45,390 bases of DNA from CAYJWL01 sp964373855. Its GTDB lineage: Bacteria > Patescibacteriota > Andersenbacteria > UBA10190. Position numbers and translations under genes: made by a program. The notes under the pieces are model-generated. The model was not told where the DNA came from, ran no database searches, and saw only the letters and a program-made list of their open reading frames with translations. Where the stretch lies: positions 1 to 45,390 of the forward strand of contig CAYJWL010000004.1 of assembly GCA_964373855.1 (NCBI GenBank), given 5' to 3'. The first letter of the stretch is position 1; every line of letters begins with the position of its first letter. Shown in pieces: positions 39,453-45,390 of this stretch.

Positions 39453-41369
39453 ATGAAGAAAGGTAAAACATACGTCGATGTTGCGCCCGCCATTCCCTTG
39501 CCCACCGGCAAGGTGCAGGCGTTTACCTATCAGCTTGATGACGCCAAGCGGGCTGATCGCTTTTCCCTGGTCACGGTACCGGTGGGGCGCCGGAAAATCC
39601 CCGGGGTTATTTTAGAAATTCACCAGCGATCGCCGCTGTACCCCACCAAGCCGGTGGCGCGGCTCTTTGCTGCGCGCTTAACTCGCGAGCAAGTGCTGAT
39701 GGCGCGCTGGATCGCTCGCACCATGCAGGGCGGGCTGGGATACACGTTGCGTTTATTTACACCGCCGGCGGGCCTTCGCCTCGCCGCCGCAGGCTCTGGC
39801 TCCGCGGAGGCTAGCTGGAGCAGACAGGATGCTCTTACTAGTCGCCCTGATCCGTTGGAACGTTCAGCAGAAGTTCTCAAGAAAGAAAAAAACAGTCGGA
39901 AATGTGCTCTCATTGATATGGCAGAGAATCGGTACAGATATCTTGAGCGTGCGGTGACACAACACCTGCAACAGAAACACCAGGTGTGTATTTGTGTGCC
40001 GGAAGTCTGGATGATTGAGCGCTTGCTCCGCGTGATTCCCGGCTCTGTCGCTTATCATGCCGGGATGCTTGGCTCGGAGGCTGGTACCATATGGCGGCAG
40101 ATATATGCCGGCGAGCCGCTCGCTGTGATTGGCACACAAAAAGGTCTCTTCCTGCCCTGGAGAAATTTGGGCTTGGTTGTTCTGGAGGAAGAGCAATTCT
40201 CAAGTCACAAGCTCTGGGATCAATATCCGCGCTTACATAATGTGTATGGTGCTAACCTCTTAGCGCGTATTCACGGTGCAGACATGCTTTTTGCCTCATC
40301 TTTCCCATCATTGCGTTTGTGGCGGGATGTACACGAGAAGCAAGTTACGACTCTCGCTTATAACCCAGTGAGGCGCCGGACAGCCATCACGCCGCTTTCC
40401 TTTGAGGACAGGCGCAATAACTATCTGTTGCCTATGGAGTTTACGGGCAAGCTGAAAAAGTGGCTGGCCGCCGGTGAAAAAATCTTGATGGTATATAACC
40501 AGCGCGGCTCATGGCGATCGGCCCGCTGCCGGTCGTGCGAAAAAACTGTGTTGTGTCCCGATTGCAAAATTTCTCTGACAGTCCACGGCATCGGCAAAAA
40601 AAAGATGTTGATCTGTCATCAGTGCGGCTGGCAGCAGCCGGTGCCGAAGAAGTGCCCGTTGTGCCATAAAGGATCACTGCGATTTACTGGCATCGGCACG
40701 CAAATCATTGAGCGGCTGGTGAATGAATTATCTTTTTTCAGGGGCGCTCTCGTGCGCATTGATACTGATGTATTGGCCCAGACATCGGCGTTTGCGCTCA
40801 GAAGAAACATTGAGCAGTCGGCCATACTCTTAGGCACCAGTTCCGTATTTTCTCTAGTAAAGGACAGACAGTTCGATCGTGTGGTCTGGTTGTTTCCGGA
40901 ACGAGGCTTACAATATCCCGACTTTCGCAGCACCGAACGCAGCCGGACACTGCTGGCCCGCCTGCAGCAGTTGCTTCCTCCTCGCCGCGTACTGGTAATC
41001 GTGACGCGGCGGCAGGATCTGGTCGAGAATCATCTTACATCCGACCTGGAATCTTTTTACGAGAGATTGCTCAAAGAGCGCCGGCGGCTGTATTACCCCC
41101 CTCTTAATGACCTGATCCGGCTAACCATCACTTCCAGCACAGTTGAGAGGGCACTAAAACGCGCGGAGGTTCTCCGGGAAAACCTTGAACGGCGCAACGG
41201 CCATAGTCCGTCGGTGCTGATTCGCGGTCCGTATCAAAGCTTTTTACCGTTTCGGCAAGGTAAGGCGGAAGTTCATGTGACTTTACTGGGGCCGGCAGCA
41301 GCGCTGACCCGACTCTATGATGGTCTGCCCGTTGATATTGTCGACCTCGAGCCGATGCGAGTGCTATAG
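39453..41369 (+). CDS. priA: PriA-like primosomal protein without helicase motifs
   Basis: A 638-residue homologue of primosomal helicase PriA, which restarts stalled forks. The N-terminal 3'-DNA-binding domain (about 10-105) and winged-helix region are recognisable. The helicase core is eroded: the Walker A site GVTGSGKTE is replaced within 151-168 (CALIDMAENRYRYLERAV), the DEEH box is Glu245-Glu-Glu-Gln248, and GRAGR is absent after PDFRSTERSRTLL. The zinc domain between the helicase lobes is intact with eight Cys (359-404, ending CPLC). The protein can probably bind DNA but not hydrolyse ATP. No frameshift is present, so this is a maintained, changed protein. Confidence 0.88.
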   Translation: MKKGKTYVDVAPAIPLPTGKVQAFTYQLDDAKRADRFSLVTVPVGRRKIPGVILEIHQRSPLYPTKPVARLFAARLTREQVLMARWIARTMQGGLGYTLRLFTPPAGLRLAAAGSGSAEASWSRQDALTSRPDPLERSAEVLKKEKNSRKCALIDMAENRYRYLERAVTQHLQQKHQVCICVPEVWMIERLLRVIPGSVAYHAGMLGSEAGTIWRQIYAGEPLAVIGTQKGLFLPWRNLGLVVLEEEQFSSHKLWDQYPRLHNVYGANLLARIHGADMLFASSFPSLRLWRDVHEKQVTTLAYNPVRRRTAITPLSFEDRRNNYLLPMEFTGKLKKWLAAGEKILMVYNQRGSWRSARCRSCEKTVLCPDCKISLTVHGIGKKKMLICHQCGWQQPVPKKCPLCHKGSLRFTGIGTQIIERLVNELSFFRGALVRIDTDVLAQTSAFALRRNIEQSAILLGTSSVFSLVKDRQFDRVVWLFPERGLQYPDFRSTERSRTLLARLQQLLPPRRVLVIVTRRQDLVENHLTSDLESFYERLLKERRRLYYPPLNDLIRLTITSSTVERALKRAEVLRENLERRNGHSPSVLIRGPYQSFLPFRQGKAEVHVTLLGPAAALTRLYDGLPVDIVDLEPMRVL

Positions 41370-41386
41370 GATGTGCGACTTTTGAT

Positions 41387-42550
41387 TTAGGGAAAAATAA
41401 CGGCGGGATTTATCCACCCACCCAGCTCACTTTCATTCGGCACATAGCCGCGCAGATCGACTGATGTGCCTCGGAGAAGGGCGAAGTGCAGGTGCTTGCG
41501 CTCTCCGTCTGTTTCGGCGGTGCCGCCATCGCCGAGGATTCCAACCGGATCACCTGCTGTGAGCACCTGGCCAACCGACGGCAGGCTTCTGGGATCGAGA
41601 TGCCCGTAAATTGCCACAACCTCCTGGCCATTAATTTCGTGTTGAACCGCTACCACTCCCCCGTACCCCGAAGCCGTACGGGCTTGCACAACGTTGCCGT
41701 TGGTTACCGCTTTTACGACCACGTCTCCCGCCGCATCTTCATATTCGATATCTACTCCCGTGTGCCAGCCGGAAAAACGTTCTGGCTGGACGGGAGATGT
41801 AGCTGGAGTAATCTGGATGCCGAACGGTTTTTTGGTGAGGCGCTGGCGGAATTCCGCAACCGGTTCGGTTAAGCCGGTGTTGGCGGGCGCGTTTTCCTGG
41901 GCGGTAACTGCCAGGTTCTCCAAAAACCGCTGGTAGATGCGGGCGTCCAAATCCGGCCGCTTGGCTATGACATAAAACACAGAAGGATTTGTGTCAGCTA
42001 CCCTGATATCTGTCACCATATGCTGCTCGTTTCTCCAGCTTGGCTGGTTAGGAAAATCCGGTACCTCCGGTTTTTTGGCAATAACGTAGCGGACAGCCGG
42101 CCGTTTCTTAATCGTCAGGCTTTCCCGACTGCGAATCGTGACGGTTGCTAGCGTGAGAAAATCATTGCCGCTGAAATGCCGCATAAAAATCTGCGATTTT
42201 TCCAGATTGTTCTCTCCTTCTCCCTCCGGATCAAAAAAATTAACAGCCTCACTGGCCGGTATTACTTCCGCCTGCCAGCTGGCTGGCATGACCGCTAAAA
42301 ATGTGAAGGCGGGCGCCGCGCCCGGAAGGTCCGATGCTGGCACGGTTTTTTCATCCCGCATTTTTGCTTCACCGCTTACGGTCACGCCAACCATTACATC
42401 GTGCTGGTTATCGCGGTCGGTGTTGGGGTCCGTGTCCGACAGCTCATTGAGCGCTGGAGCCTCGCTTGGGAAAAATCTGGATACCACCAACAACCCGCCC
42501 GCGACAATGAGGAATATGGCTACGGCAACTGACAGGGATATCTTTGACAT
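41387..42550 (-). CDS. membrane-anchored M23 endopeptidase
   Basis: A 387-residue protein. One N-terminal membrane segment (about 5-25), an acidic linker and a middle domain of about 150 residues of unknown type, then an M23 domain (about 255-387). Zinc ligands are in WHTGVDIEYED (His and Asp) and KHLHFALL (His). IYGHLDPRSLPSVG is the second conserved region. It should act on peptidoglycan cross-links outside the membrane. It differs from the coiled-coil M23 gene in lacking heptads. It converges with the PriA-like gene, stop codons 17 nt apart. Confidence 0.88.
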   Translation of the reverse strand: MSKISLSVAVAIFLIVAGGLLVVSRFFPSEAPALNELSDTDPNTDRDNQHDVMVGVTVSGEAKMRDEKTVPASDLPGAAPAFTFLAVMPASWQAEVIPASEAVNFFDPEGEGENNLEKSQIFMRHFSGNDFLTLATVTIRSRESLTIKKRPAVRYVIAKKPEVPDFPNQPSWRNEQHMVTDIRVADTNPSVFYVIAKRPDLDARIYQRFLENLAVTAQENAPANTGLTEPVAEFRQRLTKKPFGIQITPATSPVQPERFSGWHTGVDIEYEDAAGDVVVKAVTNGNVVQARTASGYGGVVAVQHEINGQEVVAIYGHLDPRSLPSVGQVLTAGDPVGILGDGGTAETDGERKHLHFALLRGTSVDLRGYVPNESELGGWINPAVIFP

Positions 42551-42582
42551 GGTTTCAGGTGTCAGTATAGTAGGATACCACT

Positions 42583-43404
42583 ATGAAAACGAGCGTATTG
42601 TTCGGGTTGATAGCGATGGTGTCCCTGGCTGCCGGTGTGGCGTTATCTGCTGTTTTTTTATCGGAAGGTGAAGAGGTAGCCGAGAGGGCACCAGCCGAAC
42701 TATCTGGCCCTGTCCCCACCGTAGCCCACACTCTGGCCGACGCTCTCGCTCAGACTGCGCCTGCGCTTTCGCCTACCCCGACCGGCAGTTTGGCCGCGCC
42801 GGTTATCCCCGATGCAGCGGTGCCCAGCCAAGTACCCTTCACCGCCCAAGCTCCCCTCGGTCAATGGTCTGACTCGCGGTATCAGGATGGATGCGAGGAG
42901 GCTTCACTCTTAATGGCCATACGGTGGACGGAGGGAAAGCAAACGATCACAAACCAAGAAGCGAATCAAGTCATTGCCGACATGTCCCAGTTTGAGTTGA
43001 CCAATTACGGAGAGTTCCGCGACCGGTCGGCCGCCGATACCGCTCAACTTATGAAGGATTATTTTAACTATCAGGCGGTTGCCGTTGCCGCCCATGTTAC
43101 CGTGGCAGAAATGCGGCGGGAGTTGGCTGCCGGCAATCTTATCATCGTCCCGGCCAACGGCCGCCTTCTGGGAAACCCGCATTTTACGCCGCCCGGGCCC
43201 GAACGGCACATGGTGGTGGTACACGGGTATGACGCTGCCCGTCGGCAGTTTATTACGAACGATCCGGGAACGCGCTTTGGACGTGATTACCGGTATGCCG
43301 AGGCGACTCTTTTTAACGCCATACGCGATTATCCAACCGGCTACCACGAGCCCATTCCTGGAGTCCAAAAAGTCATGATTGTTGTTAGTCCCGCAGCTAT
43401 CTAG
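42583..43404 (+). CDS. secreted C39-like cysteine peptidase
   Basis: A 273-residue exported protein. Signal or anchor segment at 5-27, a Pro/Ala/Thr-rich linker (30-85), and a papain-like C39_2 domain (about 85-270). The catalytic Cys104 is in YQDGCEEASL, the His is 209 or 214 (RHMVVVHGYD) and Asn226-Asp227 follows in FITNDPGT. All three catalytic positions are therefore present. The target is unknown; cleavage of exported peptides or wall cross-bridges is possible. TAGGAT ends 6 nt before the ATG, and the gene diverges from the M23 gene with a gap of 32 bp. Confidence 0.85.
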   Translation: MKTSVLFGLIAMVSLAAGVALSAVFLSEGEEVAERAPAELSGPVPTVAHTLADALAQTAPALSPTPTGSLAAPVIPDAAVPSQVPFTAQAPLGQWSDSRYQDGCEEASLLMAIRWTEGKQTITNQEANQVIADMSQFELTNYGEFRDRSAADTAQLMKDYFNYQAVAVAAHVTVAEMRRELAAGNLIIVPANGRLLGNPHFTPPGPERHMVVVHGYDAARRQFITNDPGTRFGRDYRYAEATLFNAIRDYPTGYHEPIPGVQKVMIVVSPAAI

Positions 43405-43425
43405 AACGTGGCCTGGGGAGGCTGG

Positions 43426-43569
43426 CTAGATCAAAAAATCAAGTGCCACCAAAAACAACACCAGAGCCAAAAGAATCATCCGATATTTTCGGCGTTGCGC
43501 TGCGGCGAAGCGAAATTTTTGATCCGGAACTAAATGGGCGGTGCCTGCCCGATCGATGTTTTTTACCAT
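43426..43569 (-). CDS. 47-residue small membrane protein
   Basis: ATG 43569 opens MVKNIDRAGTAHLV, a basic middle (FRFAAAQRRKYR), and a C-terminal hydrophobic helix MILLALVLFLVALDFLI. It follows the next gene upstream (43578-44114) by 8 nt on the same strand, so it is probably translated from that mRNA. A tail-anchored topology is likely. No family recognised. Confidence 0.6.
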   Translation of the reverse strand: MVKNIDRAGTAHLVPDQKFRFAAAQRRKYRMILLALVLFLVALDFLI

Positions 43570-43577
43570 GGCCGACC

Positions 43578-44114
43578 TTAACGAAGTAATTGAATCGACT
43601 CCTGTTCAAAAGCCTTCGTGATTTTGAGTGATACGGTGGACACTATTTTTTCCGGGCGGAAAATTTGCAAGGTATAATCGCCCGGCTCACCAATCTGCCA
43701 GCAGCAAAACGTGCTGGTGCCCGGAAAAAAATTCACGGTGGTGGGATCTAGCTCAATAATTTTATTGGCCGGGGTGAGCAGCCGGACGTTCAGGGCGTAG
43801 GGTTTAACAACCTCGGGCGAGGTGACAACGCGCAGCGCCAGTTTATCAAGTGTTGTATAGGATGGCAGGATTTTAACCGGCGGATTCGGTGTTTTTTCGG
43901 TCGGCAGGCTGACCGGCGAGCCAACAGTGATTTCCGATATTAAGGTAGGTTTATAATTAGCTAAGCCGTCGGAACGAATACTTGGCTGCAAGGGCTTAAG
44001 CTTCACTGTCAGCACCACGCCTAAAATAGCGGCCAGCGCAAGCACGCTAACTAATATCGCATATCGTTTTTGGCGCGAAGACTGGTAGATATCTTTGGAG
44101 GGTTGGGACAGCAC
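43578..44114 (-). CDS. single-pass membrane protein, unknown
   Basis: A 178-residue protein starting at GTG 44114. A short basic N-terminus precedes one membrane helix (about 18-38); the rest is an extracellular beta-rich domain with a Cys-Cys pair in TSTFCCWQIGEPGDYTLQIF, reminiscent of immunoglobulin-like or carboxypeptidase-regulatory folds. I do not recognise the family. It is followed by the 47-residue membrane protein in the same operon. Possible envelope role by context only. Confidence 0.6.
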   Translation of the reverse strand: MLSQPSKDIYQSSRQKRYAILVSVLALAAILGVVLTVKLKPLQPSIRSDGLANYKPTLISEITVGSPVSLPTEKTPNPPVKILPSYTTLDKLALRVVTSPEVVKPYALNVRLLTPANKIIELDPTTVNFFPGTSTFCCWQIGEPGDYTLQIFRPEKIVSTVSLKITKAFEQESIQLLR

Positions 44115-44175
44115 AGTTCACTCGGACGGATTATGCATGTATTGTACGCCAACCGCTGTGCGGCGAGAAGCGATT

Positions 44176-44964
44176 CTATAAAAGTTCGCCTTGAACCCCA
44201 GTCCCGCCGGTGGGCGGCAGCGCCGAACTGGCCGCCTCACGGTAGCCGCAATAGGCGCAGTCCTCCCCGGCCGCTGGTGGTTGCTCTGATTTCAGGCAGG
44301 CCTGGATTTGGTGCAGGGCATTTTCGATCCAGCCGGCACTCCCCTTGTAGGGCAAAATACTGATGGCGAACTCCAGATGATTTTGAAAATCATTCCGGTC
44401 AGTTTTGCCATTACAGTACAGGAAATAGCCTGTTTCAGAGACTGTGAATCCATTTTGCCGCAAGAGCCACTGATATACTTCCATCTGACGCTTGTAAGCT
44501 ATTTGCCAGGGTGCATCAATATTTACCGCGCTCTGCTTGCTCGTTGCTTTATAGTCTACGACTATTAATTCCCCTTTCGGGTTGACCCAGACATCGTCAA
44601 CCGCTCCCATTACTTCCAGATTGCTGGGAGTATGCTGGTGGCGGATGCCCTTGAAATTGTTCCGCCACATATCCAGATTCTCGTGCTTGAACGGAATTGC
44701 CTCGATGCTGAATTCTTGCATCAGCGGATGGATTTTCTGGTTAGCGCGATAGAAATCGAATTCTTTTTTAAGAAGCGTATCAACAGCAGAGTTTAAATTG
44801 AAAGGAAAGCCGGGCGGCCGCGATACTCCCAGGCGGCGGTCCAGGTAAAAGCAGCGAGGGCACTCGAGAAACAAGTCAATTTTTGAACGGCTGACCGTGA
44901 AGGGTCTTGAACTGCCCGGCTGGAATAGCCGGCTTGCTTTACCTGATCGAAAGTTAATTGCCAT
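44176..44964 (-). CDS. PD-(D/E)XK nuclease with terminal cysteines
   Basis: A 262-residue RecB/Cas4-type nuclease. N-terminal SKIDLFLECPRCFYLD gives one or two Cys; the core has GAVDDVWVNPKGELIVVDYKATSK, containing the Asp and the D-x-K catalytic pair, and the QMEVYQWLL helix (QxxxY motif). The C-terminal EDCAYCGYR adds two Cys. Cysteines at both ends suggest a 4Fe-4S cluster as in Cas4 and AddB. No cas genes are nearby, so a repair role is likelier than CRISPR. ATG 44964 is used because an earlier start (45018) would lie in a terminator loop. Confidence 0.85.
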   Translation of the reverse strand: MAINFRSGKASRLFQPGSSRPFTVSRSKIDLFLECPRCFYLDRRLGVSRPPGFPFNLNSAVDTLLKKEFDFYRANQKIHPLMQEFSIEAIPFKHENLDMWRNNFKGIRHQHTPSNLEVMGAVDDVWVNPKGELIVVDYKATSKQSAVNIDAPWQIAYKRQMEVYQWLLRQNGFTVSETGYFLYCNGKTDRNDFQNHLEFAISILPYKGSAGWIENALHQIQACLKSEQPPAAGEDCAYCGYREAASSALPPTGGTGVQGELL

Positions 44965-45002
44965 ATATCTAGAGCGTACATTATTCTGCCGGGTGGTGGG
45001 AT

Positions 45003-45028
45003 AAAAAAATGCGGACATTTTTGTCCGC
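45003..45028 (-). terminator. intrinsic terminator (minus strand)
   Basis: Read on the minus strand: GCGGACA, loop AAAA, TGTCCGC (arms 45022-45028 and 45011-45017), then A and seven T (45009-45003). It ends the small gene 45054-45230 and separates it from the nuclease. Confidence 0.88.
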
Positions 45029-45053
45029 TGTGGCGCGTTGTCTTAAGGAGGGG

Positions 45054-45230
45054 TTAAGATTCGTCAGGCTGCTCCAGATCGTCGGGGTCGTTGGGGAATG
45101 ACACAACAAGACGGGACGGTCCTTGGCTTATTGTGTGTGGCTCGCTGGCTGGTTGCTCTGATTTCCCGTTGTCTTCGCGGTTGTCGGTGGTTCTTTTCCG
45201 TCTGGCGACGAGAGCGGTGGGCCGCGTCAT
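45054..45230 (-). CDS. 58-residue hydrophilic protein
   Basis: ATG 45230 gives MTRPTALVARRKRTTD, then a stretch rich in Glu, Asn, Ser and Pro, ending DDLEQPDES. The charge runs from basic to acidic and no hydrophobic core is present, so it is probably disordered. GGAGG lies 6 nt before this ATG and decides the start over one two codons upstream. It has its own promoter and terminator, so it is a single-gene unit. No family recognised. Confidence 0.65.
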   Translation of the reverse strand: MTRPTALVARRKRTTDNREDNGKSEQPASEPHTISQGPSRLVVSFPNDPDDLEQPDES

Positions 45231-45285
45231 GCACATCCTCCTTGGGATCCTAAAGTACAATAAACTTTCCTGTAGCCGTATTCAC

Positions 45286-45314
45286 ACTATATCATACCCT
45301 ATCATACTCTTCAA
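45286..45314 (-). promoter_or_regulatory. promoter of the 58-residue gene
   Basis: On the minus strand TTGAAG (45314-45309), 17 bp, TATAGT (45291-45286). The start would be near 45279, giving a leader of about 50 nt with a strong GGAGG site. Confidence 0.7.
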
Positions 45315-45344
45315 GGAGTTATGCACACCCAGTAACAATACGTT

Positions 45345-45371
45345 ACAGCCCTCCCCTAAAGGCGGGGCTGT
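45345..45371. other. hairpin at the right edge
   Basis: ACAGCCC (45345-45351) pairs with GGGCTGT (45365-45371) around a C-rich/G-rich interior. Its role is unclear, since the next gene lies outside the window. It may end a transcript entering from the right. Confidence 0.35.
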
Positions 45372-45390
45372 CCCGGCCCTGCATAGCAGG

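Noticed and set aside
39453..41369. Pseudogene of priA
   Set aside because: The frame is unbroken over 638 codons, the zinc cysteines are all kept, and substitutions are clustered in ATPase motifs, which looks like maintained divergence and not decay.
44176..44964. Cas4 as a sign of a CRISPR locus
   Set aside because: No repeats and no other cas genes are seen; the protein also fits a stand-alone RecB-type nuclease.

Overview
The window looks like chromosomal DNA of a bacterium of the candidate phyla radiation (Patescibacteria, Parcubacteria-like). This is inferred from gene content, not from a marker tree. The genes are small and tightly packed, often overlapping by 4 to 19 nt. Many short one- or two-helix membrane proteins are present. 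Conserved families I associate with these organisms include a PD-(D/E)XK nuclease with terminal cysteines, an Ada-like zinc module on a membrane anchor, DUF192, and coiled-coil murein hydrolases. I see no phage, transposase, CRISPR array or rRNA. One tRNA gene (Lys, TTT) is present.

Layout. 1-6167: lexA (cut by the left edge), a PIN ribonuclease, a coiled-coil lytic transglycosylase, then a membrane and glycosyltransferase cluster (GT2, a MraY/WecA-like protein, DUF192). 6168-12774: a structured intergenic element, rplU, then recR, dnaB, cysS and a CorA-like protein on the minus strand, and a divergent Asp-box lipoprotein. 12881-18205: a complete heat-shock operon, CIRCE-hrcA-grpE-dnaK-(membrane protein)-dnaJ, closed by a 16-bp hairpin. 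18228-20856: a secreted protein, tRNA-Lys, a small zinc-ribbon protein, and nearly 1 kb of strongly folded non-coding DNA with a consensus promoter and a T-run. 20857-26197: aspS, a C-terminal processing protease, rplI and pyrG. 26245-32054: rpmA, an Ada-like module protein, small membrane proteins, an M23 endopeptidase, gltX, a Nudix hydrolase and a repeat coiled-coil protein. 32211-38514: nrdB and nrdA, a LysM-like membrane protein, a WecG/TagA glycosyltransferase and thpR. 38620-45390: AMMECR1, a PriA-like protein without helicase motifs, M23 and C39-like peptidases, small membrane proteins and the PD-(D/E)XK nuclease.

How the genes fit together. Replication, repair and nucleotide supply (dnaB, recR, lexA, priA-like, nrdAB, pyrG) sit beside translation genes (rplU, rpmA, rplI, cysS, aspS, gltX, tRNA-Lys) and an envelope set (transglycosylase, two M23 peptidases, a C39-like protease, S41 protease, GT2, GT4-like, GT26).

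Most notable signals. (1) A probable independent non-coding RNA of about 570 nt lies upstream of aspS, with a consensus promoter and a T-run end. (2) Five intergenic elements of 144-195 nt are each closed by 9-17 bp terminal inverted repeats with inner hairpins; they share architecture but no obvious sequence. (3) A TANNNT hexamer lies exactly 6 or 7 nt before the start codon in at least 13 genes, which suggests leaderless transcription. (4) The PriA homologue has lost Walker A, DEAH and the GRAGR-type motif but keeps all eight zinc cysteines. (5) The ribonucleotide reductase small subunit has Phe in place of the radical Tyr, with ligand spacing identical to the chlamydial class Ic (Mn/Fe) enzyme. 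(6) The MraY/WecA-like protein has Thr where the Mg-binding Asp of the GD(T/S)GS motif should be.
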